Below, in pieces: positions 34,432-43,747 of a DNA stretch of 64,000 bases (position 1 is the stretch's first letter; each line of letters opens with the position of its first letter). Below the pieces are notes generated by a model that saw nothing but the letters and a program-made list of their open reading frames with translations, made no database searches and was not told the DNA's origin. The position numbers and the translations under genes are program-made. This DNA is from Methylorubrum rhodesianum (lineage in GTDB: Bacteria > Pseudomonadota > Alphaproteobacteria > Rhizobiales > Beijerinckiaceae). The stretch is from the NCBI RefSeq assembly GCF_014199985.1, contig NZ_JACHOS010000001.1, positions 62,001 to 126,000 on the forward strand. The letters run 5' to 3'.

Positions 34432-35529
34432 GTGTCCCGGGTCGAAACCGTTCAGCCGATCGTGCAGCCGCAGCCCCAAGCGCTCTCCGCCCTCAACGAG
34501 CGCGCCCGAGAAATCTTCCGGCAGATCGTCGAGAGCTACGTCACCACCGGTGAGCCGGTGGGGTCGCGCAACCTCGCGCGCATCCTGCCCATGAGCCTGT
34601 CCCCCGCCTCGATCCGCAATGTCATGGCGGATCTGGAGCATTCCGGGCTCATCTTCGCGCCCCACACCTCCGCCGGGCGCCTGCCGACGGAGCTCGGCCT
34701 GCGCTTCTTCGTCGATGCGATGATGGAGATCGGCGACGTCGATCTCGCCGAGAAGGCGCGCATCGAGGCGCAGATGCAGGCGGCGGCCTCGCGCCACACA
34801 TTCGATTCGGCACTGGCCGAAGCCTCCTCGCTGCTGTCGGGCATCTCGCGCGGCGCGGGCGTGGTGCTGACCACGAAAGTCGATGCCGGGCTCAAGCATG
34901 TCGAGTTCGTGCGTCTCGACGCCGACCGGGCCCTCGTCGTCCTCGTCTCGATCGACGGCACGGTGGAGAATCGGCTGGTCGACCTTCCGCCGGGCCTACC
35001 GGCGGGCGCGCTGCAGGAGGCCTCGAACTTCCTCAACGCCCGTCTGCGCGGCCGGACTCTGGACGCCCTGCGGGCGGACATCGAGGCCGGCCGCACGGCG
35101 ATGAAGCGGGAACTCGACGCGCTGACCGAACGCTTGGTCGATGCCGGGCTCGCAACCTCCGTCGGCCCGTCCGAGGCGCGCCAGCTCATCGTTCGCGGGC
35201 AGGCCAACCTGCTCGACGATCTGCGCGCGGCCGAAGATCTCGAACGCATCCGCCTGCTGTTCAACGACCTCGAAACGCAGAAGGATGTCATCGAACTGCT
35301 GGCGCGGGCCGAGCAGGGCGACGGCGTGCGCATCTTCATCGGCTCGGAGAACAAGCTGTTCTCGCTCTCCGGCTCCTCGATGATCGCCGCGCCCTTCCGC
35401 GACGGTGCCCAGAAGATCGTCGGTGTCGTCGGCGTGATCGGCCCGACGCGGCTCAACTATTCCCGCATCGTGCCGATGGTGGATTACACCGCCCGCGTCG
35501 TCACCAGCCTGCTCGACCGGACGAGGTGA
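34432..35529 (+). CDS. hrcA: Heat-inducible transcription repressor HrcA
   Basis: Repressor that binds CIRCE elements upstream of chaperone genes. The 365-residue product has the N-terminal winged helix ([43 protein letters not shown]), the typical [18 protein letters not shown] segment and the C-terminal [17 protein letters not shown]. The GTG at 34432 starts the frame; the first about 15 residues are variable. I saw no CIRCE inverted repeat upstream, so autoregulation through CIRCE is not supported here. The next gene is a transporter, not grpE. Confidence 0.95.
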   Translation: MSRVETVQPIVQPQPQALSALNERAREIFRQIVESYVTTGEPVGSRNLARILPMSLSPASIRNVMADLEHSGLIFAPHTSAGRLPTELGLRFFVDAMMEIGDVDLAEKARIEAQMQAAASRHTFDSALAEASSLLSGISRGAGVVLTTKVDAGLKHVEFVRLDADRALVVLVSIDGTVENRLVDLPPGLPAGALQEASNFLNARLRGRTLDALRADIEAGRTAMKRELDALTERLVDAGLATSVGPSEARQLIVRGQANLLDDLRAAEDLERIRLLFNDLETQKDVIELLARAEQGDGVRIFIGSENKLFSLSGSSMIAAPFRDGAQKIVGVVGVIGPTRLNYSRIVPMVDYTARVVTSLLDRTR

Positions 35530-35654
35530 CGATCGCGGACGATCGCTCGCGAAATAGGATTTGAGAGCAGGAAACGGGAGGCGGCTCACCCGGACGAAGC
35601 CGTAGGCAGGAATCGATCACACACCGGATCGATCACACCTGCCGGAGCCTCGCG

Positions 35655-36614
35655 ATGTCGCACGCTCTCAATCGTCCCATGTCCGCGGCGCAATGGGCGA
35701 TGCTGCTCGGTCTGTCCGTGCTGTGGGGCGGATCGTTCTTCTTCACTGGCGTGGCACTCTCCGCCCTGCCGCCGCTGACCCTCGTCGTCCTGCGCGTGGG
35801 GATCGCCGCGCTGATTCTCAATCTCATCCTTCCCTTCGCCGATCCTCACCGCTCCCGCTGCCGCGAGGCCTGGGCGGCCTTTCTCGGCATGGGACTCCTC
35901 AACAACGTCGTGCCTTTTTGCCTCATCGTCTGGGGACAAACCCATATCGCTTCCGGACTTGCGGCGATCCTCAATGCGACGACACCGCTCTTCACGGTCG
36001 TCGTCGCCCACATGCTCACTTCCGACGAGCGGATGACCGGGAACAGGCTCGCGGGCGTGCTCGTCGGTCTCGGGGGCGTGTCCGTCATGATCGGGGCGGG
36101 CGCCTTTGCCGAGGCCGGGAGCAACCTGCCGGCGCAGCTCGCGGTGCTCGGGGCGGCCCTGTCCTACGCCCTGGCCGGCATCTTCGGACGGCGCTTCCGG
36201 CGCATGGGCGTCTCTCCGCTCGCCACGGCCACGGGGCAGGTCACGGCGTCGACGCTCCTGCTCCTGCCGGTCGCGCTCGTCATCGATCGGCCCTGGACCC
36301 TGGCTTTGCCCAGTCCGGCGGTCTGGGGGGCCGTGCTCGGGATCGCGGCGCTGTCCACGGCGCTCGCCTACCTCCTCTACTTCCGGCTGCTGGCGAGTGC
36401 GGGCGCGACGAACCTCCTGCTCGTCACCTTCCTGATCCCGGTCTCCGCCATCCTGCTCGGCGCGCTGCTGCTGGGCGAGCACCTCGACCCGCGCCACTAC
36501 CTCGGCATGGTTCTCATCGGATGCGGCCTCGCCGCCATCGACGGTCGCGTGTTCGATCGCGTCGGAGTGCGGCGCAGCGAGGATCCCGCGGTCTATCAGG
36601 GGCGGGACATTTGA
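35655..36614 (+). CDS. EamA/DMT-family transporter
   Basis: A 319-residue inner-membrane protein with about ten hydrophobic helices in two homologous halves (EamA repeats). Characteristic segments are LLGLSVLWGGSFFFTGVAL, LRVGIAALILNLILP and NNVVPFCLIVWGQTHI. Likely exports or imports a small metabolite; the substrate cannot be read from sequence. It lies 125 bp after hrcA on the same strand and is convergent with the RND operon, with a strong terminator between. Confidence 0.88.
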   Translation: MSHALNRPMSAAQWAMLLGLSVLWGGSFFFTGVALSALPPLTLVVLRVGIAALILNLILPFADPHRSRCREAWAAFLGMGLLNNVVPFCLIVWGQTHIASGLAAILNATTPLFTVVVAHMLTSDERMTGNRLAGVLVGLGGVSVMIGAGAFAEAGSNLPAQLAVLGAALSYALAGIFGRRFRRMGVSPLATATGQVTASTLLLLPVALVIDRPWTLALPSPAVWGAVLGIAALSTALAYLLYFRLLASAGATNLLLVTFLIPVSAILLGALLLGEHLDPRHYLGMVLIGCGLAAIDGRVFDRVGVRRSEDPAVYQGRDI

Positions 36615-36667
36615 GCGTCGGCTCAGAGCCGAACGGCCCGAGCGGGGGAGTAGACCGCTGAAAACAA

Positions 36668-36708
36668 CCGGCCGGCCCATGCGAGGGGGCGGTGCACGGG
36701 CCGGCCGG
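36668..36708 (-). terminator. Strong terminator between EamA gene and RND operon
   Basis: Perfect 11-bp inverted repeat CCGGCCGGCCC (36668-36678) and GGGCCGGCCGG (36698-36708) with a 19-nt loop. On the minus strand it is followed by TTGTTTTC, so it should terminate the RND efflux operon. It may also serve the plus-strand EamA gene. Confidence 0.75.
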
Positions 36709-36783
36709 CGTACCGCGCGCTTCCGAAGGAGGCAGCGCGATGGCAGGGCATCGGCGGATCGATGAGCCGATGCGAGGGGAACA

Positions 36784-39700
36784 CTATCCGTGATGCGCCG
36801 CCGGGGCAGGCGCGTCACCCGGCTCGTCGCGCGGTCCGACGAAGCGGCCGAGCAGGCGCCCCAGACCATTGCCGAGGCTGTCCATCAGCAGGAACACCGC
36901 CGGCACGAAGACCAGGGACAGCAGCGTCGAGACGATGAGCCCGGCGATCACCGCCACCGCCATCGGCGCGCGGAACTCGCCGCCGATGCCGAGCGCGAGC
37001 GCCGAGGGCACCATGCCGGCGGCCATGGCGATGGTGGTCATCACGATGGGCCGGGCCCGCTTGCGCCCGGCATCGACGATGGCGGTCACGCGGTCGACGC
37101 CCGCGCGCATCTCCTCGACGGCGAAGTCCACGAGCATGATCGCGTTCTTCGTCACCAGACCCATCAGCATCAGGATGCCGATGACCACGGGCATCGAGAT
37201 CGGCATGTGGCAGATCAGGAGGCCGAGGATCGCCCCGCCGATGGAGAGCGGCAGCGAGAACAGGATGGTGAGCGGCTGCAGGAACGAGCCGAACAGCAGC
37301 ACCAGCACCGCGTAGACCATCATGATGCCGGCACCCATCGCCATGAGGAAGCCGGAGAAGACCTCCTGCATGATCTCGGCGTCGCCCGTCTGACGGATCG
37401 TGACCCCCGGCGGCAGGTTCCGGGCGGTCGGCGTGGCGAGCGCCTGCTCGATCAGCGATCCGAGCGCGTCGGAGCCCTCCATATTGGCCTCGACGGCGAC
37501 GCGCACGGCGCGGTCGTAGCGCTCGATCGCACCGGGGCCCTGGTCGAGTTCGATGTCGGCCACCGCCGCGAGCGGCACCGCCGTCCCGTTCTTGGCCGGG
37601 ACCTTCAGGTTTTCGAGCCGCGCGACCGCGCCGCGGGCGCTCTCGGGAAGCTGCACCCGAATCGGCACCTGCCGGTCCTTGGCGTTGAACTTGGCGAGGT
37701 TGATGCCGATGTCGCCGATGGTGCCGACCCGCACCGTCTCGGCGATGACATCGGTCGAGACACCGAGATCGGCGGCCGCGCCTTCCTTGGGACGGATGCG
37801 CACCTCGGTGCGGTTCAGCGGCGCCGTGGACATCACGGAAATGAGGTGCGGGATCGCGGCCATGTCGCGCTGGAGCCGCGCGGCGACCTCCGTCACCACA
37901 TCGACGTCGGGACCGCTGACGACGAGGGCGAGGTCGCGCTGTCCGCTGTCGCGCAGGGTCCATGAGCGGATGTCGGGCTCTGCCGCCAGCAGAACGGCGA
38001 TCTCGGATTCGATGGTCCATTGCCGCTTCGCCCGCTCGCTCTTCGGGCTGAGGTTCACGATCAGCGTGGCGAGCCGCGTCTCCTTCTTGCCGCCGGCCTG
38101 CCGGCCGCCGTCGACGAAGACCGAGGTGACCTCCGGCAGGGCGCGGATGCGCTCGACCACCCGGTCGGCGACCGCGATCGTGTCGGGGAGCCGGGCGCCC
38201 GGCGCCAGCTCGACCATGAACAGGGTGCGGGCATTGTCCTGTTTCGGGATGAAGCCCGAGGGCAGGAGCTTGGTGGAGACGATCGAGCCGGCAAACAGCG
38301 CCAACCCGGCCATCAGGGTGATCCACTTGTGGCGCACCGACCAGCCGACCAAGCGGGTATAGGCGCGCATCACCGGGCCCTCGCGCTCCTCGGCGTGGCC
38401 GTGGTCGCGCAGGAAGTAGGCGGCGAGCAGCGGCGTGATCAGCCGCGCCACCAGCAGCGACATGAACACCGACACGGCGATGGTCAGCCCGAACTGGATG
38501 AAGTAGCGCCCGGCGATGCCGCCCATGAAGGAGACGGGGGCGAAGACCGCGATCAGGGTCGCGGTGATGGCGATGACCGCGAGCCCGATCTCGTCGGCGC
38601 CCTCGATCGAGGCACGGTAGGGCGATTTGCCGAGCCGCATGTGGCGCACGACGTTCTCGATCTCGACGATGGCGTCGTCGACGAGGATGCCGGTCACGAG
38701 GGTGATCGCGAGCAGGCTGATGCCGTTGAGGGTGAAGCCGAGCGCGTCCATCGCCCAGAAGGTCGGGAAGACCGAGAGCGGCAGGGCGACGGCGGCGATC
38801 AGAGTGGCGCGCCAGTCGCGCAGGAACAGGAACACCACGATCACGGCGAGCGCCGCACCCTCCATCAGCGTGTGCATCGCCGAGGCGTAGCTGCCCCGGG
38901 TCGCCGCGACGGAGGAGTCGATCTCCTGGAATTGGATGTCGGGATAGCTCTCGGCGAATTCGGCGATCTTCTTCTCGACGCCGGCCGCGACCTCGGCGTC
39001 GCTCGCGCCGGAGCCGCGGGAGACCGAGAAGGCGACGACGGGCTCGCCGTTGAAGCGGGCGAAGGTGCGCGGCTCCTCGATCGAATCCTCGACCGTGGCG
39101 AGGTCGTCGAGGCGGACCTTGCGCCCGCCGGGCAGGACGATGGAGGTGGCCTTCAGGTCGCGGATGGTGCGCGAGGCGGCGAGCGTGCGGATCGATTGCT
39201 CGCGTCCGCCGACCTCGCCACGTCCGCCCGCCAAGTCGGCGGAGGTGACGCGGACCTGCCGGTTGACGTCCGCCGCGGTGATGCCGAGCGCCAGCAGCCG
39301 GTCGGGCAGGGGCGTGATCCGGATCTCGCGGGCGACGCCGCCGACGCGCTCGACGCCGCCGACGCCCTTCACGCCCTGGAGCGTGCGGGCGACCTTATCC
39401 TCGACGAACCACGACAGGTCGGCCGGCGTCATCGCCGGCGATTTCAAGCCGTAGATGAGGATCGGCAGACCGGTGATCTCGACGCGCTGAATGATGGGCT
39501 CGTCGATGGTGCGGGGCAGGTTGATGCGGATCTTCGAGACCGCGTCCTTCACGTCGTTGACGGCCCGGTCGGTGTTCACCTCGAGCCGGAACTCGACCGT
39601 GGTGACGGAGGAGCCTTCGGTGATCGCCGAGGTGATGTGCTTGACGCCGCGCACGCCCGCGATCGAGTCCTCGACCCATTTCGTGACCTGTGTCTGGAGC

Positions 39701-39879
39701 TCGGAGGGAGCGGCACCGCCCTGCGTGATCGTCACCGAGACGATCGGCACGTCGACGTTGGGCATGCGGGTGACGGCGAGCCCCCGGAAGCTGACGAGGC
39801 CGAGCACCACCAGCACGAGGAACAGGACAAGGGGTGCGATCGGATTCCGGATCGCCCAGGCGGAGATGTTCAGGCGCAT
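36784..39879 (-). CDS. RND efflux transporter inner-membrane pump (HAE1/AcrB family)
   Basis: A 1031-residue proton-driven pump with twelve expected helices and two large periplasmic loops. The proton-relay acidic pair is seen in GILVDDAIVEIENVVRHM (TM4) and the conserved Lys in MGLVTKNAIMLVDFAVEEMR (TM10). The N-terminus NISAWAIRNPIAPLVLFL is standard. With the adaptor encoded 50 bp upstream it would form a tripartite pump. No outer-membrane factor gene is in the operon, so it must borrow one. Expression is probably controlled by the TetR protein of the same operon. Confidence 0.95.
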   Translation of the reverse strand: MRLNISAWAIRNPIAPLVLFLVLVVLGLVSFRGLAVTRMPNVDVPIVSVTITQGGAAPSELQTQVTKWVEDSIAGVRGVKHITSAITEGSSVTTVEFRLEVNTDRAVNDVKDAVSKIRINLPRTIDEPIIQRVEITGLPILIYGLKSPAMTPADLSWFVEDKVARTLQGVKGVGGVERVGGVAREIRITPLPDRLLALGITAADVNRQVRVTSADLAGGRGEVGGREQSIRTLAASRTIRDLKATSIVLPGGRKVRLDDLATVEDSIEEPRTFARFNGEPVVAFSVSRGSGASDAEVAAGVEKKIAEFAESYPDIQFQEIDSSVAATRGSYASAMHTLMEGAALAVIVVFLFLRDWRATLIAAVALPLSVFPTFWAMDALGFTLNGISLLAITLVTGILVDDAIVEIENVVRHMRLGKSPYRASIEGADEIGLAVIAITATLIAVFAPVSFMGGIAGRYFIQFGLTIAVSVFMSLLVARLITPLLAAYFLRDHGHAEEREGPVMRAYTRLVGWSVRHKWITLMAGLALFAGSIVSTKLLPSGFIPKQDNARTLFMVELAPGARLPDTIAVADRVVERIRALPEVTSVFVDGGRQAGGKKETRLATLIVNLSPKSERAKRQWTIESEIAVLLAAEPDIRSWTLRDSGQRDLALVVSGPDVDVVTEVAARLQRDMAAIPHLISVMSTAPLNRTEVRIRPKEGAAADLGVSTDVIAETVRVGTIGDIGINLAKFNAKDRQVPIRVQLPESARGAVARLENLKVPAKNGTAVPLAAVADIELDQGPGAIERYDRAVRVAVEANMEGSDALGSLIEQALATPTARNLPPGVTIRQTGDAEIMQEVFSGFLMAMGAGIMMVYAVLVLLFGSFLQPLTILFSLPLSIGGAILGLLICHMPISMPVVIGILMLMGLVTKNAIMLVDFAVEEMRAGVDRVTAIVDAGRKRARPIVMTTIAMAAGMVPSALALGIGGEFRAPMAVAVIAGLIVSTLLSLVFVPAVFLLMDSLGNGLGRLLGRFVGPRDEPGDAPAPAAHHG

Positions 39880-39929
39880 CGCGGCAACCCGTCAGGATCG
39901 ATGTCTCAGGAGCCGAGGCGGGGACCGCC

Positions 39930-41210
39930 TCAGCGCAGACCGGCGTCGGCGGTGGCCTGCGGCGAGGGCGCGGCGGAGATGGCCGCCGGTGACTGGCCCT
40001 GTCGGTCAAGCGGGACCGGACGGACGCGGTCGCCGTCGCGCAGGAAGCTGCCGGCGCGGGCCACGACGCGTTCGCCCTCGGACAGGCCGGAGCGGATCTC
40101 GATGTCGTCCTCGTCCGACAGGCCGGTGCGGACCTCCCGGGCCTCGACCTTGTCGTCCGTCACCACGAGGACGGAGCTGCGCTTGCCGCCCCCGTAGAGG
40201 ACGGAGGCCTGGGGTACGGTGACACCGCGCGTGCGGGCGAGTTCGACCGCGCCGCGGGCGAAGGTGCCGATGCGCAGGCGGGGATCGGGATCGAGGCGCA
40301 CGCGGACCTTGCCGAGTCGGCTGGCCTTGTCGACCTCCGGATAGACGGCGCGGACGCTGCCCGAGACCCGCTCGCCTTCGCCGATCTCGATGAAGGCGGG
40401 AGCGCCCTCGCGCACCAGCGGAAGCTTGGTCTCGATGACCTCCGCTTCCAGCTCGATCTCGCCTCGGGCGATCAGCCGGAACAGCGGCTCGGCCGACGAC
40501 GATGTCGCCATGCCGACCCGCGCCGTACGGCGACTGACGATGCCGGCCTCCGGCGCACGAATCTCGGTGCGGGTGAGCCGCAATTCGAGCTCGTCGCGCA
40601 CGGCCTTGGCCTGCGCGAGCTCCGCCTTGGCCATGGCGAGCCCGTTGCGGGCGAAGGCGAGCTTGCCTTCGGCCTGCCGAAGGGCGGCGGTGCGGCCTTC
40701 CATGATCACGGCGGTGGTGTTGCCGGTCTGGATCAACTGCTTGGCGCGGTCGTAGGCGAGGCGCGCTTCCAGCTCCGCGGCTTCCGCCTGCTCGATGTTG
40801 CTCTGCGCCTGCGGCACCGCGGCGGAGGCCTTGTCGATCAGCGCGTTCTGCTGGGCGAGCTGCCGGTCGATCAGGTCGCGGTTGAGGCGGGCGAGCACCT
40901 GCCCCCGCTCGACCCGCATGCCCTCCTCGGTCAGCAGCTCGACGAGACGATAGCCGTCGATTTCGGGGGTGACGAGGATTTCGTCGCGCGGAACCAGCGT
41001 CCCGGTGACGACGACGCTCTCGACGATCTCACGGCGCTCGGCACCGACCACGCTGACGACTGGGGCCGGTGCGCCGGTCGCCGGGGAAGGCGATGCGGTC
41101 TCGGCCCGAGCCGGAACCGGCGCCGACGCGGCGAGCAGCAGAGCGGGCAGGGCAAGAGACCGGGCAAGGGACCTGGAAAGGGACCGGGCAAGATGCCGGA
41201 CGGGTGTCAT
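39930..41210 (-). CDS. RND efflux periplasmic adaptor (membrane fusion protein)
   Basis: A 426-residue adaptor. The signal segment is unusual, built from four near-identical codon blocks (LARS-LSRS-LARS-LALP) before ALLLAASAPVPARA. The barrel-sandwich/lipoyl halves (VTGTLVPRDEILVTPEIDGY; TRTEIRAPEAGIVSRRTARVG), a coiled-coil hairpin (about residues 100-200) and the beta-barrel (ERVSGSVRAVYPEVDKASRLGK in parts) follow. The ATG at 41210 overlaps the tetR stop by ATGA. The open frame further upstream is a shadow of tetR. Confidence 0.93.
   Translation of the reverse strand: MTPVRHLARSLSRSLARSLALPALLLAASAPVPARAETASPSPATGAPAPVVSVVGAERREIVESVVVTGTLVPRDEILVTPEIDGYRLVELLTEEGMRVERGQVLARLNRDLIDRQLAQQNALIDKASAAVPQAQSNIEQAEAAELEARLAYDRAKQLIQTGNTTAVIMEGRTAALRQAEGKLAFARNGLAMAKAELAQAKAVRDELELRLTRTEIRAPEAGIVSRRTARVGMATSSSAEPLFRLIARGEIELEAEVIETKLPLVREGAPAFIEIGEGERVSGSVRAVYPEVDKASRLGKVRVRLDPDPRLRIGTFARGAVELARTRGVTVPQASVLYGGGKRSSVLVVTDDKVEAREVRTGLSDEDDIEIRSGLSEGERVVARAGSFLRDGDRVRPVPLDRQGQSPAAISAAPSPQATADAGLR
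41145..41192 (-). repeat. Four 12-bp tandem units in the adaptor signal peptide
   Basis: Read on the minus strand from 41192: four consecutive 12-bp blocks CTTGCCCGGTCC, CTTTCCAGGTCC, CTTGCCCGGTCT, CTTGCCCTGCCC, encoding LARS, LSRS, LARS, LALP. This is an in-frame microduplication in the signal-peptide coding sequence and a candidate slippage site. Confidence 0.75.
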
Positions 41211-41842
41211 CGACCGGTCTCCGGATCGCGGCGGGAGGAGGGAAGCATTCCGGACAGGCCCGCGTCGATCGCGGCCTGAAGCTGCGCCACGGCCGGGGTG
41301 GCATCGTAGTCGGCGCTGAGCGCCCGACTGACGATGATCCCCTTCATCAAGGGCGCCACGGCGTCGAACAGGGCGGCCGGGTCGCAGTCCGGCGAGGTCT
41401 TGATCGCGTCGAACATCGCGATGAGCCAGAGGCGGCCCTCTTCGTCGCCGCACTCGACCATCGTCCCGATGGCCGGATTGCGGGTTGCCTCCGCCCAGAC
41501 GTCGAGACGCAGGATCGCGGCCTCACGGGTGATGTCGTGGAAGAAGCGGGCGAGCACGCCCATCAGCGCGGCCCGCTTGTCGCCGGACCGCTCCATCGCC
41601 TCGACGAGAACGGCGCCCCGCTCGCGGTCACGCTCGGCCAGCCCGAGGACGACCGCTTCCTTGGAATCGAAGTAGCGGTAGATGTTGCCCGGGCTCATCG
41701 AGGCCTCGCGGGCGAGATCCTGCATCGTGGTGCGATGGAAGCCGTTTCGGACGAAACAGGCCTCGGCCGCGTCGAGGATCTGCTCGCGCCGGGCTGATTG
41801 TCCGTTTCGGGCGTCGACGACGGCGCCGGCCGCAGCACTCAT
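41207..41842 (-). CDS. TetR/AcrR-family regulator of the efflux operon
   Basis: A 211-residue repressor. N-terminal helix-turn-helix: REQILDAAEACFVRNGFHRT then TMQDLAREASMSPGNIYRYF. The C-terminal ligand domain is variable. The ATG at 41842 overlaps the stop of the upstream small gene by ATGA, and its own stop overlaps the adaptor start the same way. So regulator, adaptor and pump are co-translated. It most likely binds the twin palindromes at 42189-42228, giving autoregulation. Confidence 0.92.
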   Translation of the reverse strand: MSAAAGAVVDARNGQSARREQILDAAEACFVRNGFHRTTMQDLAREASMSPGNIYRYFDSKEAVVLGLAERDRERGAVLVEAMERSGDKRAALMGVLARFFHDITREAAILRLDVWAEATRNPAIGTMVECGDEEGRLWLIAMFDAIKTSPDCDPAALFDAVAPLMKGIIVSRALSADYDATPAVAQLQAAIDAGLSGMLPSSRRDPETGR

Positions 41843-42159
41843 GACGAGGCCCCGACGGTGCCGACGGAAGCGGTTCGGCCCGCCTCGCCGGTGAACTGCA
41901 CCGCGGCGCAGGCCCGCGGCTGAAGATCGAGATCGGCGCACATGCGTGCCTGCCACCCGTCCGGGCCGGCGCCGGTCCAGCCGATCAGCGCGAACCAGCC
42001 GAACGCCACGACAGCGCAGACGAGGAGGTTGGCGGGCGTGCAGACCAGGCGCAGCAGCCGGAACGGGCTGAAGCTGTCCGTGGAGCCGGAGGGGCCGAGA
42101 TCGCTGTGGCGTCCGAATGTGGATGGGAAAGACGCCCGACCGCCGATCGACATGCTCAT
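41839..42159 (-). CDS. Small membrane protein, first gene of the efflux operon
   Basis: A 106-residue protein starting MSMSIGGRAS with one clear transmembrane helix (TPANLLVCAVVAFGWFALIGW) and two to three cysteines in a C-terminal, probably periplasmic tail. The ATG at 42159 follows GGAG by 6 nt. Longer frames to 42207 would start inside the operator and are unlikely. It is coupled to tetR by a 4-bp overlap, so it is expressed with the pump. I do not recognise the family; an accessory or ligand-sensing role is possible. Confidence 0.65.
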   Translation of the reverse strand: MSMSIGGRASFPSTFGRHSDLGPSGSTDSFSPFRLLRLVCTPANLLVCAVVAFGWFALIGWTGAGPDGWQARMCADLDLQPRACAAVQFTGEAGRTASVGTVGASS

Positions 42160-42188
42160 GGCCAACTCCAACGCTGCCCGAGCTTGAT

Positions 42189-42228
42189 AGTGAACGTTCA
42201 TTCTCATGTCAATGAACGTTCATTCTCA
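42189..42228 (-). promoter_or_regulatory. Twin palindromic operator of the efflux operon
   Basis: A 16-bp sequence TGAACGTTCATTCTCA occurs twice, at 42191-42206 and 42213-42228, a 22-bp period. Each copy contains the perfect palindrome TGAACGTTCA. In the second copy the symmetry extends to 14 bp (AATGAACGTTCATT). It lies 30-70 bp upstream of the first gene of the operon, the expected position for TetR binding over the promoter. Confidence 0.8.
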
Positions 42229-42476
42229 CCCATGCGAAAGAGGTGCGAGCCTCCACAGGTGAGGCAGCGATGCCACGCCGAGGATCGGTTCTCGCCCTAT
42301 TAACGATCCGGTTACCACGCAGGAATAGCGCATTGACCAAGACGGGCGCGATCATGCGCCCGCTTGGAACTGCTTTCGCCAAGCTCTGGCGAAGCCGTGA
42401 AGCAACAGTCAAGAACAAGCCTCAACGGAACGATCGTCAATAAGAGTGAAAGACGCGTCGTTCGAGATCCCCCATC

Positions 42477-43070
42477 ATGTCCTCCGCAGACCTTGTCCCA
42501 CTCGCGTGGAATGCCGCGCGTGAACATCTTGACCTGTTTGGAAGCTTAGGGCTTGGCCTCGGCTTCGCGGGCGGAATGATGCCGCGACGAAGTTTGATCC
42601 TGCTCACCTCCGCGGCCTGCTCGGCCTGCTTCGCGCTGCATTTCCTTCAGCTCGGCGCGCAGACCGGTACGGCGATGTGTCTGGTCTCGGTGATGCAGAG
42701 CGTGGTGGCGGCCCGCTGGATCGGACCCGATTTCCGCGCGCCCTGGGTCGCGCCGCTGTTCCTGGCGAGCAGCCTCATCGCGCTCGGCCTGACGCTCGCG
42801 ACCTGGAACGGCTGGCCCTCGGCCTGCGCCGGTCTCGGATCGCTGCTCGCGACGCTGGCGCGCCTTCAGGCCAGTCCTCAGACGATGCGCCGGGTGTTCC
42901 TGGGCGCGTCCTCGTGCTGGGCGCTCCACAACACGCTGGTCGGCTCTGTCTTCGGCCTGACCTGCGACCTGCTGACGATCGCGGCCCTGGTGATCGCGCT
43001 GGTGCGCGGCGGCGCGGACAGGCCGTCCGCCGTCGCGAGCCCGACGACGCCGCTTCCGGGCGCGGCGTGA
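42477..43070 (+). CDS. YgjV-like inner-membrane protein
   Basis: A 197-residue protein with about six hydrophobic helices. The segment LFGSLGLGLGFAGGMMPRRS followed by ACFALHFLQLGAQTGTAMCL, and the later CWALHNTLVGSVFGLTCDLL, fit the YgjV family of inner-membrane proteins of unknown function. The ATG at 42477 is used. It is divergent from the efflux operon across about 320 bp; apart from the operator at 42189-42228, nothing else was recognised there. Confidence 0.65.
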   Translation: MSSADLVPLAWNAAREHLDLFGSLGLGLGFAGGMMPRRSLILLTSAACSACFALHFLQLGAQTGTAMCLVSVMQSVVAARWIGPDFRAPWVAPLFLASSLIALGLTLATWNGWPSACAGLGSLLATLARLQASPQTMRRVFLGASSCWALHNTLVGSVFGLTCDLLTIAALVIALVRGGADRPSAVASPTTPLPGAA

Positions 43071-43098
43071 GGGGCGGGCGGCTCCGCCGCCCGCCACG

Positions 43099-43704
43099 TC
43101 AAGGCTGGAAGAACTTGAGGTCGAGAGCCGCAAGCGCGAGCAGGGGCGGCGGCATGACCACGCCGGCCAAGCGCATGGAGCGGGCCGCCTCCCGACAGGC
43201 GGGGAGATCGTTGGCAGCGGCCGCCGCCTCGATCTTCCCAATGGTCGCCGGATCGGGCTTCGGAGCCGGAGCGGGCGTTGCCGGAGGAGGGGGATTCTTG
43301 GCCTCGGCATTGGCCTTGGCGTGCGGATTCACCGCCGGGTTGCCGGACTGATTGGCGGTCTGCTTGCCCGATGCAGGTCCGTTCCCGGTCTCGTTGACGG
43401 CGCCGCTGAGACCCGACGTCTTCTGAGGCTCGCCGCCGTCGGACGGCTTGCCGCCCTCAGTCTTTCCGGAGGGGTTCGAGACGGCGGTCGCCTGCTGCGC
43501 CGGCGTCGTCGCGGCCTTGTTGGCGGGTTCGGGCTGCTTCACGAACGCGACGAGCTCCTGGCAGAGATTGGCCGGCTTGCCCGAGGCCGCCTGGGGAGCG
43601 GGCGAAGCGGCAGGCGCCGCGTCCTGCGCTGCGGCGGCGCCGACGAGGAGCGCGTACGCCGCAAGGCCGCCGGCCAGATGCCGGGTGAGAGGCGAAGGCT
43701 TCAT
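43099..43704 (-). CDS. Secreted low-complexity protein of unknown function
   Basis: A 201-residue exported protein: signal peptide (about 1-26, ending GAAAAQ), an Ala/Pro segment, one cysteine in ANLCQELVAFV, a long Gly/Asn/Lys/Thr-rich disordered middle (about 65-135), a Pro-rich stretch, and a C-terminal helical part with a second cysteine (NDLPACREAARSMRLAG). The two cysteines could form a disulfide linking the ordered ends. It is the last of three same-strand genes downstream of the formate dehydrogenase gamma gene. Family not recognised. Confidence 0.65.
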   Translation of the reverse strand: MKPSPLTRHLAGGLAAYALLVGAAAAQDAAPAASPAPQAASGKPANLCQELVAFVKQPEPANKAATTPAQQATAVSNPSGKTEGGKPSDGGEPQKTSGLSGAVNETGNGPASGKQTANQSGNPAVNPHAKANAEAKNPPPPATPAPAPKPDPATIGKIEAAAAANDLPACREAARSMRLAGVVMPPPLLALAALDLKFFQP

Positions 43705-43747
43705 CGGGTCACTCCGTCGATTGTCCGCTAGGCGTGTCGGTCGGCGT

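Noticed and set aside
38020..40197. 725-codon plus-strand frame opposite the RND pump and adaptor
   Set aside because: Shadow of two conserved genes; sequence dominated by Asp, Gly, Glu, Arg, His and Leu.
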